Positions 54,632 through 64,000 of a DNA stretch of 64,000 nt are shown in pieces. The position numbers and the translations under genes were made by a program. The notes below the pieces were generated by a model, which was given only the letters and a program-made list of their open reading frames with translations, searched no databases and was not told the origin of the DNA. The stretch's first letter is position 1; each line of letters begins with the position of its first letter. The stretch lies in assembly GCA_030698405.1 (NCBI GenBank), contig JAUYMU010000083.1, forward strand, positions 1-64,000, written 5' to 3'. This DNA is from Bacteroidota bacterium. GTDB lineage: Bacteria; Bacteroidota; Bacteroidia; Bacteroidales; Prolixibacteraceae.

Positions 54632-55180
54632 ATGAGCGAAAACGTAAAAAAATGGTATGTTCTTCGGGCAATTGGAGGAAAAGAGAAGAAAGTCAAAGAA
54701 TATATTGAAAACGAGATTGCAAATGCTGGTCTCCAGGAATTTGTTTCACAGGTTTTGATCCCCACCGAAAAGGTTTACCAGATTCGAAACGGAAAAAAAA
54801 TCAGTAAAGAAAGAAATTTCTTTCCTGGTTATGTTTTAGTTGAAGCATGTTTGACAGGAGAAATTCCCCACATGTTACGAAGTGTCCCCAATATTATTGG
54901 CTTCCTGGGTGATACCAAGGGTGGAGAACCTGTTTCGATGCGGCAGTCGGAAGTTTACCGGATCCTTGGTCGGGTAGATGAAATGGCTGCTTCCGGCGAG
55001 GAAATGAATATTCCTTACGTTGTTGGTGAAACTGTGAAAGTTATTGACGGGCCATTTAACGGCTTCAATGGAATCATTGAAAAAATCAATGAGGAAAAGA
55101 AGAAGCTTGAAGTAATGGTCAAAATTTTTGGACGAAAAACTCCTTTAGAGCTTAGCTTCATGCAAGTAGAAAAGGAGTAA
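54632..55180 (+). CDS. nusG: Transcription termination/antitermination factor NusG
   Basis: NusG binds RNA polymerase and links it to Rho or the ribosome. The 182 residues comprise the NGN domain ([20 protein letters not shown], then [10 protein letters not shown]) and the C-terminal KOW domain ([18 protein letters not shown]). The gene is placed between secE and rplK as in most bacteria. Confidence 0.97.
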   Translation: MSENVKKWYVLRAIGGKEKKVKEYIENEIANAGLQEFVSQVLIPTEKVYQIRNGKKISKERNFFPGYVLVEACLTGEIPHMLRSVPNIIGFLGDTKGGEPVSMRQSEVYRILGRVDEMAASGEEMNIPYVVGETVKVIDGPFNGFNGIIEKINEEKKKLEVMVKIFGRKTPLELSFMQVEKE

Positions 55181-55202
55181 TAAATCATTTATCGATTTTA
55201 TT

Positions 55203-55646
55203 ATGGCTAAAGAAATTGCTGGATTAATTAAATTGCAAGTAAAGGGGGGTGCTGCTAACCCTTCACCTCCGATAGGCCCAGCATTAGGTTCTAAAGGGGT
55301 AAACATCATGCAGTTTTGCAAACAGTTCAATGGTAGGACACAAGACCTTGCGGGGAAAGTACTTCCAGTCGTTATTACTGTTTATGCAGATAAATCGTTT
55401 GATTTTGTAATTAAACAACCCCCGGTAGCCGTGCAACTTATAGAAGCTGCTAAGGTGAAAAAAGGGTCTGCTGAACCACATCTTGTAAAAGTGGGTTCTG
55501 TAAACTGGGAACAAATTAAGATGATCGCCGAAATTAAATTGGAAGATCTTAACTGTTTCTCGCTGGAGGGTGCTATGAGCATGGTGGCTGGTACTGCCAG
55601 AAGTATGGGTATCACCGTTACAGGCGAACGCCCATCGACAAACTAA
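55203..55646 (+). CDS. rplK: 50S ribosomal protein L11
   Basis: The 147 residues begin [20 protein letters not shown] and contain [18 protein letters not shown], the conserved proline-rich loop. L11 binds 23S rRNA at the GTPase centre and is needed for RelA activation in other bacteria. rplA follows after 14 bases. Confidence 0.98.
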   Translation: MAKEIAGLIKLQVKGGAANPSPPIGPALGSKGVNIMQFCKQFNGRTQDLAGKVLPVVITVYADKSFDFVIKQPPVAVQLIEAAKVKKGSAEPHLVKVGSVNWEQIKMIAEIKLEDLNCFSLEGAMSMVAGTARSMGITVTGERPSTN

Positions 55647-55660
55647 TTAAAATTATTAAA

Positions 55661-56359
55661 ATGGGCAGAATTACAAAGAATAAAAAGCTTGCTCTGGAAA
55701 AACTCGAGAAGGGGAAATTCTATACATTAAAAGAAGCTTCTGCACTTGTAAAAGAAATTACTTTTACAAAATTTGATGCTTCGGTTGATATTGATGTTCG
55801 CCTTGGTGTTGATCCCAGAAAAGCTAATCAGATGGTTAGAGGCGTGGTTACTTTACCTCATGGAACTGGTAAAGAAGTACGTGTGTTGGCCCTGGTTACT
55901 CCTGACAAAGAACAGGAGGCCAAAGATGCTGGAGCTGATTATGTTGGTCTTGATGACTATGTTGATAAAATCAAAGGTGGTTGGACTGACGTAGATGTGA
56001 TTATTACTATGCCACCGGTAATGGGAAAAGTTGGAGCTCTCGGACGTATTTTAGGTCCGCGTGGTTTGATGCCAAACCCTAAAAGTGGTACAGTTACAAT
56101 GGACATTGGGAAAGCTGTTGCTGAAGTTAAAGCTGGTAAGATCGACTTTAAGGTCGATAAATTTGGGATTGTTCACACATCAATTGGTAAAGTATCATTT
56201 GATAACGTAAAACTAATTGAGAACGCTACCGAATTTGTAAATACTCTTGTAAAGCTGAAACCTTCTGCTGCAAAAGGTACATACGTTAAAAGTATCTATC
56301 TGTCGAGTACCATGAGTGCAGGAATACAAATTGAACCAAAGTCTGTCTCTGAAAAGTAA
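55661..56359 (+). CDS. rplA: 50S ribosomal protein L1
   Basis: The 232 residues hold the L1 stalk signatures [19 protein letters not shown] and [18 protein letters not shown]. In other bacteria L1 represses its own operon by binding the rplK leader; no leader structure was checked here. rplJ begins 10 bases downstream. Confidence 0.98.
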   Translation: MGRITKNKKLALEKLEKGKFYTLKEASALVKEITFTKFDASVDIDVRLGVDPRKANQMVRGVVTLPHGTGKEVRVLALVTPDKEQEAKDAGADYVGLDDYVDKIKGGWTDVDVIITMPPVMGKVGALGRILGPRGLMPNPKSGTVTMDIGKAVAEVKAGKIDFKVDKFGIVHTSIGKVSFDNVKLIENATEFVNTLVKLKPSAAKGTYVKSIYLSSTMSAGIQIEPKSVSEK

Positions 56360-56369
56360 ACGAAATAAT

Positions 56370-56885
56370 ATGAAAAGATCAGAAAAATTAGATATTATCG
56401 GTAATCTTACAGAACAGATCAATTTATCAAATCATTTTTATCTGACTGATATTGAAACTCTGAATGCTGCGCGCACTAGTGACCTGCGGCGTTTATGCGA
56501 CAAACAGAAAGTAAAACTGGTTGTGGTGAAGAATACCCTCTTGCGTAGAGCATTGGAAGCTTCTAATAAGAATGCCGAAGAGCTTTATGATGTTCTTAGT
56601 GGCAATACATCTGTCATGTTTTGTGAGAATGCAAATATTCCTGCAAAACTGATAAAGGATTTTAAAAAGAAAAATAAGAAGCCTATCTTAAAGGCGGCTT
56701 ATGTTCAAGAGTCAGTATATATTGGCGAAGATCAGTTGGATGTATTAATATCAATTAAGTCTAAAAACGAACTCCTTGGTGAAGTTATCGGTTTATTGCA
56801 GTCTCCAATGAAAAATGTTGTTGGTGCATTACAATCCGGTGGTAATATTATTCACGGAGTTTTGAAGACATTAGCAGAAAAGTAA
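56370..56885 (+). CDS. rplJ: 50S ribosomal protein L10
   Basis: L10 is the base of the L7/L12 stalk. The start at 56370 (MKRSEKLDIIGNLTEQI) is chosen over an earlier in-frame start that overlaps rplA, because L10 begins with this segment and the length of 171 residues is normal. RRLCDKQKVKLVVVKNTLLR is the RNA-binding part; the C-terminal helix binds L7/L12. Confidence 0.97.
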   Translation: MKRSEKLDIIGNLTEQINLSNHFYLTDIETLNAARTSDLRRLCDKQKVKLVVVKNTLLRRALEASNKNAEELYDVLSGNTSVMFCENANIPAKLIKDFKKKNKKPILKAAYVQESVYIGEDQLDVLISIKSKNELLGEVIGLLQSPMKNVVGALQSGGNIIHGVLKTLAEK

Positions 56886-56925
56886 TCAGTTAGTTATAAA
56901 ATTATATTAAAAAATTATTATCGAA

Positions 56926-57306
56926 ATGGCAGATTTAAAGGCACTTGCGGAAGAGTTAGTAAACTTAACTGTAAAAGAAGTAAATGAATTAGCCGGAATT
57001 TTAAAATCGGAATATGGTATTGAACCTGCTGCTGCTGCAGTAGCTGTGGCCGCTGGCCCTGCTGCTTCAGGTGAAGAAGCAGAAGAAAAAGTTCAAACCG
57101 AATTCGATGTTATTCTGAAAGCAGCCGGTCAATCAAAATTGGCTGTTGTAAAATTGGTTAAAGAATTGACAGGTCTTGGTTTGAAAGAGGCTAAAGAAGT
57201 GGTTGACGGCGCTCCAAGAGCTATCAAAGAAAAAGTTTCTAAAGACGAGGCTGAAGGTTTAAAATCTCAATTGGAAGAAGCTGGAGCTGAAGTTGAACTT
57301 AAATAA
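56926..57306 (+). CDS. rplL: 50S ribosomal protein L7/L12
   Basis: The N-terminal dimer domain is followed by an Ala-rich hinge ([20 protein letters not shown]) and the C-terminal domain [18 protein letters not shown] through [18 protein letters not shown]. It recruits translation GTPases. It is followed by a strong hairpin and then rpoB. Confidence 0.98.
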   Translation: MADLKALAEELVNLTVKEVNELAGILKSEYGIEPAAAAVAVAAGPAASGEEAEEKVQTEFDVILKAAGQSKLAVVKLVKELTGLGLKEAKEVVDGAPRAIKEKVSKDEAEGLKSQLEEAGAEVELK

Positions 57307-57341
57307 AAGTCTTACGACCTTAATTTTAGGTTGATGTGGTT

Positions 57342-57367
57342 TAGAACCTCACATATGTGGGGTTCTA
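57342..57367 (+). promoter_or_regulatory. Hairpin between rplL and rpoB
   Basis: The 26 bases TAGAACCTCACATATGTGGG plus GTTCTA fold back on themselves nearly completely, with one G-T pair. No T-run follows, so full termination is unlikely. In E. coli this junction holds an attenuator and an RNase III site; a similar processing or partial-termination role is inferred. Confidence 0.6.
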
Positions 57368-57416
57368 TACCTATTTGTATATTTATGTTTAAAGTTCAAT
57401 TAATTAATATACACCG

Positions 57417-60400
57417 ATGGCAGTAAATATTGAAAACCAGAGGATTAGCTTTTCTTCAACAAAAACCGTCTTTGACTATCCAGATTTCCTTGAAGTACAA
57501 ATTAAATCCTTCATCGAATTTTTCCAGCTTGGAACAACTCCTGATCAACGTAAAGGAGAGGGATTGTGCAAGGTTTTTGAAGAAAATTTCCCAATTACCG
57601 ATACTAGAAATAACTTCGTTCTCGAATTTGTGGACTACCTGGTTGACCCGCCACGTTATTCTATCGACGAATGTATTGAACGTGGCCTGACTTTTAGTAT
57701 CCCGTTAAAAGCAAAATTAAAACTTTACTGTACCGATCCCGAACATGAAGATTTTGATACCGTAGTTCAGGATGTATATTTGGGTACTGTTCCTTACATG
57801 ACACCCAAAGGCACTTTTGTAATTAACGGAGCTGAACGTGTCGTTGTTTCGCAGTTGCATCGTTCTCCGGGAGTATTCTTCGGACAAAGTATGCACGCCA
57901 ACGGAACAAAACTATATTCAGCAAGGGTCATTCCTTATAAAGGATCATGGATTGAGTTTGCAACCGACATTAATAATGTCATGTTTGCATACATCGACCG
58001 TAAGAAAAAATTACCTGTAACCACATTGCTTCGTGCAATCGGATACGAAAGCGACAAGGATATTCTTGAAATTTTCGACCTTGCGGATGAAATTAAGGTT
58101 TCAAAATCTGGTTTAAAGAAAATCGTAGGCAGGAAACTCGCCGCACGTGTTCTGAAAACATGGGTAGAAGACTTTGTGGATGAAGACACAGGCGAAGTCG
58201 TTTCAATTGAGCGTAATGAAGTCGTAATCGACCGTGAAGTTGTTATTGATAACGATCATATTGACGAAATTATTGATTCAGGAGCAAAAACAATTTTGTT
58301 GCATAAAGAAGATCAAAATCTTCAGGATTATGCCATTATATACAATACGCTTCAAAAAGATCCATGTAACTCGGAGAAAGAAGCTGTGCTTCATATTTAC
58401 AGGCAGTTGCGTAATGCAGAACCGCCTGATGATGCTACCGCTAGAGATGTAATTGACAAATTATTCTTTTCAGAAAAAAGGTATGATCTTGGTCAGGTTG
58501 GCCGTTACAGGATCAATAAAAAGCTGAACCTGAACATCGATATGAATGTACAGGTTTTGACCAAGGAAGATATTATAGAAATCATTAAATATTTGATCAA
58601 GCTTGTCAACTCGAAAACAGATGTTGACGATATTGACCACTTGAGCAATCGTCGTGTACGTACGGTTGGCGAGCAAATGTTCAATCAGTTTGGTGTTGGT
58701 TTGGCCCGTATGGCTCGTACCATTCGTGAACGTATGAATGTTCGTGACAACGAAGTTTTTACGCCAATCGATCTGATTAACTCAAAAACCTTATCATCGG
58801 TAATTAATTCTTTCTTCGGAACGAATGCCCTTTCTCAGTTCATGGATCAAACCAATCCTTTGGCTGAAATGACACACAAGCGTCGTATGTCGGCTTTGGG
58901 ACCTGGTGGACTTTCGCGTGAAAGAGCCGGTTTTGAGGTGCGTGACGTTCACTATACACATTATGGACGTTTGTGCCCGATAGAAACTCCTGAAGGTCCA
59001 AACATCGGATTGATTTCGTCGCTTTGTGTTTTCGCAAAAGTGAATGATTTAGGATTTATTTCAACTCCTTACCGCAAAGTTGCCAACGGTCAGGTCGATC
59101 TGTCAGATGCAGGTGTAATGTACCTTACTGCCGAAGAGGAAGAGGGTAGAATAATTGCACAGGCAAATGCACCGATTGATTCAGATGGAAATTTCATCAA
59201 TAATAAAGTTAAATCGCGTCTTGATGGTGATTATCCGATTGTTGAAAGGGAAACTGTAAATATGATGGACGTTGGGCCAAACCAGATTGCTTCGGTTGCA
59301 GCTTCATTAATTACTTTCCTTGAACATGATGATGCCAACCGTGCTTTGATGGGATCAAACATGATGCGTCAGGCAGTTCCGTTACTCCGTCCCGAAGCTC
59401 CAATTGTTGGAACGGGTCTGGAAGGACGTGCTGCACTCGATTCACGCGTTTTGGTTGTTGCTGAAGATGATGGAGTGATTGAATTTGTTGATGCCGATGA
59501 GATTTTAATACGCTACGACAAAAGTGATGACGAACGTTTCGTAAGTTTCGATCCTGAAGTCGTTACATACAGGATTTCAAAATTCCAAAAAACCAATCAG
59601 GGTACAGTTGTCGATCTTAAGCCAATTGTATTGAAAGGTGACCGTGTGAAAAAAGGTCAGGTTCTTACTGAGGGATATGGCACACAACGCGGAGAACTTG
59701 CATTGGGACGTAACCTTAAAGTAGCATTCATGCCATGGCAGGGTTATAACTACGAGGATGCGATTGTAATTTCAGAACGTGTAGTTCGTGAAGATGTTTT
59801 CACATCAATACATGTTGACGAATATTCACTGGAAGTTCGTGACACCAAACGTGGTGTAGAAGAATTTACTTCTGATATTCCAAACGTTAGCGAAGAAGCT
59901 ACCAAAAATCTTGATGAGAACGGATTGATCCGTATTGGAGCTGTTGTTAAACCTGGTGATATTCTGATTGGCAAAATTACTCCGAAAGGAGAATCTGATC
60001 CATCGCCGGAAGAAAAACTTCTTCGTGCTATTTTTGGTGATAAAGCCGGCGATGTGAAAGATGCCTCTTTGAAAGCATCACCTTCACTCAACGGAACTAT
60101 TATTGAAAAGAAATTGTTCTCGCGGGTTGTAAAAGATAAAAAAGGCAAACTGGCAACAAAACCTTTGCTCGATTCTATCGATGAAGAATTTGACCGTCAT
60201 GCGTCTGCACTTCGTGCGAAACTGGAAGATAAGCTTTTCACACTTGTAAATGGAAAAACCAGTCAGGGTGTCAAAGATTATTACGGTGGCGACATTATTA
60301 GCAAAGGGAATAAATTTACACTGAAACAACTTCAGGAAATTGATTATCAGACGATCAATCCTTCAAAATGGTCAACTGATAAAGATAAGAATGATTTGAT

Positions 60401-61229
60401 TTTTGCTCTTATCAACAATTACAACATGAAGTATAAGGAACTTGAAGCAGTTTCAAGAAGGAAACGCTACAATGTTACTATTGGTGATGAACTTCCTGCA
60501 GGAATTATACAGCTTGCAAAGGTTTACGTTGCGAAAAAACGTAAACTGCAAATTGGCGATAAAATGGCCGGACGCCATGGAAACAAAGGTATTGTATCGC
60601 GTATTGTGCGCGACGAAGATATGCCTTTCTTAAGTGACGGAACTGTTGTTGACATTGTACTTAATCCGCTGGGTGTACCTTCGCGTATGAACCTTGGACA
60701 GATTTACGAAACTGTTTTAGGTTGGGCTGGTAAAGAATTGGGACTTACTTTTGCAACTCCTATTTTTGATGGCGCCACTCTGGAAGAAGTTACTGAATAT
60801 ACAGATAAAGCCGGTGTTCCGAGATATGGTAAAACATATTTAAGCGACGGTGGAACTGGTGAACCTTTTGATCAGCCTGCAACTGTTGGTGTAATTTATA
60901 TGCTTAAATTAGGCCATATGATTGAAGATAAGATGCATGCCCGTTCAATCGGACCTTATTCCTTGATTACTCAGCAGCCACTTGGAGGTAAAGCTCAATT
61001 CGGAGGTCAGCGTTTTGGTGAAATGGAAGTTTGGGCATTGGAAGCATTTGGTGCATCCAACATTCTTCAGGAAATACTAACCGTTAAATCAGATGACGTT
61101 TTAGGAAGAGCCAAAGCATACGAAGCAATTGTTAAGGGTGAACCAATGCCTGCTGCAGGTATTCCTGAATCCCTGAATGTATTGCTGCACGAATTACGTG
61201 GTCTTGGTTTAAGTGTGAGCCTTGATTAA
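57417..61229 (+). CDS. rpoB: RNA polymerase beta subunit
   Basis: The 1,270-residue beta subunit is complete. The rifampicin region includes [16 protein letters not shown] and [17 protein letters not shown] with the wild-type Ser, Gln, Asp and His residues in place. [14 protein letters not shown] and [15 protein letters not shown] are other conserved blocks, and the end LGLSVSLD is usual for the phylum. rpoC begins 58 bases later. Confidence 0.99.
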   Translation: MAVNIENQRISFSSTKTVFDYPDFLEVQIKSFIEFFQLGTTPDQRKGEGLCKVFEENFPITDTRNNFVLEFVDYLVDPPRYSIDECIERGLTFSIPLKAKLKLYCTDPEHEDFDTVVQDVYLGTVPYMTPKGTFVINGAERVVVSQLHRSPGVFFGQSMHANGTKLYSARVIPYKGSWIEFATDINNVMFAYIDRKKKLPVTTLLRAIGYESDKDILEIFDLADEIKVSKSGLKKIVGRKLAARVLKTWVEDFVDEDTGEVVSIERNEVVIDREVVIDNDHIDEIIDSGAKTILLHKEDQNLQDYAIIYNTLQKDPCNSEKEAVLHIYRQLRNAEPPDDATARDVIDKLFFSEKRYDLGQVGRYRINKKLNLNIDMNVQVLTKEDIIEIIKYLIKLVNSKTDVDDIDHLSNRRVRTVGEQMFNQFGVGLARMARTIRERMNVRDNEVFTPIDLINSKTLSSVINSFFGTNALSQFMDQTNPLAEMTHKRRMSALGPGGLSRERAGFEVRDVHYTHYGRLCPIETPEGPNIGLISSLCVFAKVNDLGFISTPYRKVANGQVDLSDAGVMYLTAEEEEGRIIAQANAPIDSDGNFINNKVKSRLDGDYPIVERETVNMMDVGPNQIASVAASLITFLEHDDANRALMGSNMMRQAVPLLRPEAPIVGTGLEGRAALDSRVLVVAEDDGVIEFVDADEILIRYDKSDDERFVSFDPEVVTYRISKFQKTNQGTVVDLKPIVLKGDRVKKGQVLTEGYGTQRGELALGRNLKVAFMPWQGYNYEDAIVISERVVREDVFTSIHVDEYSLEVRDTKRGVEEFTSDIPNVSEEATKNLDENGLIRIGAVVKPGDILIGKITPKGESDPSPEEKLLRAIFGDKAGDVKDASLKASPSLNGTIIEKKLFSRVVKDKKGKLATKPLLDSIDEEFDRHASALRAKLEDKLFTLVNGKTSQGVKDYYGGDIISKGNKFTLKQLQEIDYQTINPSKWSTDKDKNDLIFALINNYNMKYKELEAVSRRKRYNVTIGDELPAGIIQLAKVYVAKKRKLQIGDKMAGRHGNKGIVSRIVRDEDMPFLSDGTVVDIVLNPLGVPSRMNLGQIYETVLGWAGKELGLTFATPIFDGATLEEVTEYTDKAGVPRYGKTYLSDGGTGEPFDQPATVGVIYMLKLGHMIEDKMHARSIGPYSLITQQPLGGKAQFGGQRFGEMEVWALEAFGASNILQEILTVKSDDVLGRAKAYEAIVKGEPMPAAGIPESLNVLLHELRGLGLSVSLD

Positions 61230-61287
61230 TGAAAGGTAAATCAGTTTGATTTTCCTTATATAAACTTGAAAAAATAACCATCGATAT

Positions 61288-64000
61288 ATGGCATTCAGAA
61301 AAGACAATAAAGTTAAGATTAGCTTTACCAAAATTGGTATCAGTCTGGCTTCGCCTGAAGAGATCCTCGAAAGGTCTCACGGAGAAGTTTTGAAACCTGA
61401 AACGATAAATTACCGGACTTATAAACCTGAGCGTGATGGCTTGTTCTGCGAACGAATCTTCGGGCCGGTGAAAGATTATGAGTGTCATTGCGGTAAATAC
61501 AAACGCATTCGCTATAAAGGAATTGTTTGTGATCGTTGTGGCGTTGAAGTAACCGAGAAAAAAGTCCGTCGTGAACGGATGGGGCACATTTCACTGGTAG
61601 TTCCGGTGGCCCATATCTGGTATTTCAAATCGTTGCCGAATAAAATCGGATACCTTTTGGGCTTGCCAACCAAAAAATTGGATGTAATTATTTATTACGA
61701 ACGATACGTTGTAATTCAGGCGGGAGTAAAAGCTCAGGATGGCGTAAAATATCTTGACTTCCTGTCGGAAGAAGAATATCTCGATATTCTGGATTCTTTA
61801 CCAAAAGAAAACCAGCATCTCGACGATATGGATCCGAATAAATTCATAGCCCGTATGGGTGCCGATGCGTTGTACACTTTGTTGCAACGTCTCGAATTGG
61901 ATGAAATGTCGTTCGACCTTCGTCACAAAGCCAATACCGAAACTTCACAACAACGTAAAAATGAGGCATTAAAACGTCTTCAGGTTGTTGAAGCTTTCCG
62001 TGCAAGCAAAAATATCAATCGTCCTGAATGGATGATTGTTAAAGTTGTTCCTGTAATTCCTCCTGATTTGCGTCCTTTGGTTCCATTGGATGGTGGCCGT
62101 TTTGCCACTTCCGATTTGAACGACTTGTACCGCAGGGTGATCATCAGAAACAACCGTTTAAAACGATTAATCGAAATTAAAGCTCCGGAAGTAATTCTGC
62201 GTAACGAAAAACGTATGCTTCAGGAAGCGGTCGATTCATTGTTTGATAACTCAAGAAAATCAAATGCAGTTAAAACTGAAAATAACCGTGCATTAAAATC
62301 TTTATCCGATAGTTTGAAAGGGAAACAAGGTCGTTTCCGCCAGAACTTGTTGGGCAAACGTGTCGATTATTCAGCACGTTCGGTAATTGTTATCGGCCCA
62401 AAACTGAAACTTCACGAATGTGGTCTTCCAAAAGACATGGCTGCTGAGCTTTTTAAACCATTTATTATCAGGAAACTGATTGAGCGTGGTATTGTGAAGA
62501 CAGTAAAATCGGCCAAGAAAATTGTTGACCGCAAAGATCCGGTTGTTTGGGATATCCTGGAAAATGTATTGAAAGGACATCCGGTGATGCTGAACCGTGC
62601 GCCTACCCTTCACCGTTTGTCAATTCAGGCTTTTCAACCTGTATTGATCGAAGGAAAAGCCATTCAGTTGCACCCACTCGTTTGTACCGGTTTCAACGCC
62701 GACTTCGACGGTGACCAGATGGCTGTTCACGTACCACTTGGAAATGCTGCCGTCCTGGAAGCTCAAATGTTGATGCTTGCATCGCATAACTTGCTGAACC
62801 CTGCAAACGGTGCTCCTATCACTGTTCCTTCTCAGGACATGGTTTTAGGTCTGTACTACATGACCAAAGCACGCCCGGGAGCTCGTGGTGAAGGAATGAT
62901 TTTCTATTCTACGGAAGAAGTTATTATTGCCCATAACGAAAATGTAATTGATCTTCACGCCATTATTAAGGTGAAAGTTCAGGATGTGGATGAAAAGGGA
63001 GAAATGTTCAAACACATCATTGAAACTACTGTAGGCCGGATTATTTTCAATCAATCTGTTCCTAAGGAAGTTGGTTATATCAATCAGATTCTTACTAAAA
63101 AGTCGCTTCGTACCATTATTTCCGATATCTATAAGATAACAGGAAATGCTGTAACTGTACTTTTCCTTGATGCAATTAAGGATTTGGGTTATACCATGGC
63201 TTACAGAGGTGGTTTGTCGTTTAATCTTAGCGATGTAATTATTCCTGACGACAAGAAGGAGATTGTTGAAGCTGGTTATGCCGAAGTAGAAGAAGTAATG
63301 GCCAATTACAACATGGGTTTCATTACAAATAACGAACGTTACAATCAGGTAATTGATATCTGGACACATGCCAATGCCAAACTTACCAATTCGGTAATGA
63401 AAACATTGAGCACCGACCGTCAGGGTTTCAATTCTGTATATATGATGCTTGATTCAGGAGCCCGTGGTTCCAAAGAGCAGATTCGTCAGCTTTGCGGAAT
63501 GAGGGGATTGATGGCAAAACCACAAAAGTCAGGATCAACAGGTTCTCAAATTATTGAAAACCCGATTCTTGCGAACTTTAAAGAAGGACTGTCGGTATTG
63601 GAATACTTTATTTCAACCCACGGTGCCCGAAAAGGTTTGGCCGATACAGCGCTTAAAACAGCCGATGCCGGTTATCTGACCCGTAGGTTGGTTGACGTTG
63701 CACAGGATGTTATCATTCAGGAAGAAGATTGCGGTACTTTGCGTGGACTGGTTGCTTCTGCGATTAAAAACAACGAGGAAATTGTCGCTTCACTGGTAGA
63801 GAGAATTGTTGGACGTACAACTGTTCACGATATTTTCAACCCGCTGACTGGTGATATGATCGTTGGTTCAGGTGAAATTGTTACCGATGAAATTGCAAAA
63901 GTAATTGACGAATCACCAATCGAATCGGTTGAAATTCGTTCTGTTTTGACTTGCGAATCAAAAGTCGGAGTTTGCGCAAAATGTTACGGTCTTAATCTGG
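61288..64000 (+). CDS. rpoC: RNA polymerase beta' subunit, 5' part
   Basis: The frame is open from the ATG at 61288 to the window edge (904 codons), so the gene is cut by the window and not broken. The N-terminal zinc site has Cys66, Cys68, Cys81 and Cys84. The catalytic NADFDGDQM loop with its three Asp residues is at about 470-478. ATG is followed by [15 protein letters not shown] as in other Bacteroidota. The second zinc site ([14 protein letters not shown]) is just visible at the end. Confidence 0.98.
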   Translation, partial: MAFRKDNKVKISFTKIGISLASPEEILERSHGEVLKPETINYRTYKPERDGLFCERIFGPVKDYECHCGKYKRIRYKGIVCDRCGVEVTEKKVRRERMGHISLVVPVAHIWYFKSLPNKIGYLLGLPTKKLDVIIYYERYVVIQAGVKAQDGVKYLDFLSEEEYLDILDSLPKENQHLDDMDPNKFIARMGADALYTLLQRLELDEMSFDLRHKANTETSQQRKNEALKRLQVVEAFRASKNINRPEWMIVKVVPVIPPDLRPLVPLDGGRFATSDLNDLYRRVIIRNNRLKRLIEIKAPEVILRNEKRMLQEAVDSLFDNSRKSNAVKTENNRALKSLSDSLKGKQGRFRQNLLGKRVDYSARSVIVIGPKLKLHECGLPKDMAAELFKPFIIRKLIERGIVKTVKSAKKIVDRKDPVVWDILENVLKGHPVMLNRAPTLHRLSIQAFQPVLIEGKAIQLHPLVCTGFNADFDGDQMAVHVPLGNAAVLEAQMLMLASHNLLNPANGAPITVPSQDMVLGLYYMTKARPGARGEGMIFYSTEEVIIAHNENVIDLHAIIKVKVQDVDEKGEMFKHIIETTVGRIIFNQSVPKEVGYINQILTKKSLRTIISDIYKITGNAVTVLFLDAIKDLGYTMAYRGGLSFNLSDVIIPDDKKEIVEAGYAEVEEVMANYNMGFITNNERYNQVIDIWTHANAKLTNSVMKTLSTDRQGFNSVYMMLDSGARGSKEQIRQLCGMRGLMAKPQKSGSTGSQIIENPILANFKEGLSVLEYFISTHGARKGLADTALKTADAGYLTRRLVDVAQDVIIQEEDCGTLRGLVASAIKNNEEIVASLVERIVGRTTVHDIFNPLTGDMIVGSGEIVTDEIAKVIDESPIESVEIRSVLTCESKVGVCAKCYGLNL

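Noticed and set aside
61288-64000. Broken rpoC
   Set aside because: The frame is open to the last base; the gene is only cut by the window edge.

Overview
The window looks like chromosomal DNA of a free-living member of the Bacteroidota. Evidence: a 2,212-residue SprB-repeat surface protein with a type IX secretion (T9SS) C-terminal sorting domain, a PorT homologue beside ubiE, a TamL lipoprotein, DUF5777/YceI/haem-lipoprotein genes, weak Shine-Dalgarno use, and repeated matches to the Bacteroidota promoter (TTTG, about 20 bases, TAnnTTTG). A Marinilabiliales or Prolixibacteraceae-like host is my guess; the sequence alone does not fix the family.

Layout. 1-390: short direct repeats that may be an insertion-sequence end, and a terminator. 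388-4541: a DEAD-box RNA helicase and a lipoprotein with a possible Cys-His-Asp hydrolase site. 4651-11855: the most unusual region, a same-strand set of a two-cluster 4Fe-4S protein, a radical SAM enzyme, a fusion of a Cys-rich DUF116-type domain to a polyprenyl diphosphate synthase, a small alpha-alpha-barrel prenyltransferase/cyclase-repeat protein, a DUF433 antitoxin-like protein, and a class II terpene cyclase with an intact DxDD motif. Palindromic repeats sit at most of its gene junctions. It reads as an uncharacterised terpenoid or lipid pathway. 11903-16177: minus-strand OB-fold protein, YceI, DUF5777 protein, two c-type haem lipoproteins, a broken third one, a DUF2892 protein and a Crp/Fnr regulator, with a Crp-type palindrome between the regulator and the rest.

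16289-23048 (minus): D-threonine aldolase-like enzyme, purA, a Fur-family regulator, a bifunctional (p)ppGpp enzyme and a MacB-type permease. 23399-27894 (plus): an IS1096-passenger-like protein, miaA, a Nudix hydrolase, a glycosyltransferase, gmhA and an MNT/HEPN pair. gap lies on the minus strand, then a 1-kb non-coding stretch leads to the giant SprB-like adhesin (29997-36635). 36713-50865 holds general metabolism and envelope genes: nitroreductase, glycosyltransferase, lactate/malate-type dehydrogenase, SDR, a stand-alone AIR-synthase-like protein, ubiE-porT-FAD oxidoreductase, an rRNA-type methyltransferase, tamL, class II aldolase and a helix-hairpin-helix protein.

51011-64000 is the translation and transcription core: rpsU, a Xer recombinase, hpf, four tRNAs (Thr-TGT, Tyr-GTA, Gly-TCC, Thr-GGT), tuf, a degenerate tRNA-like element where tRNA-Trp is usually found, secE, nusG, rplK, rplA, rplJ, rplL, rpoB and the start of rpoC, which runs off the end. 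Many intergenic spaces carry different families of short palindromic repeats, and two of these repeats are fused in frame into coding sequence of the terpenoid locus.
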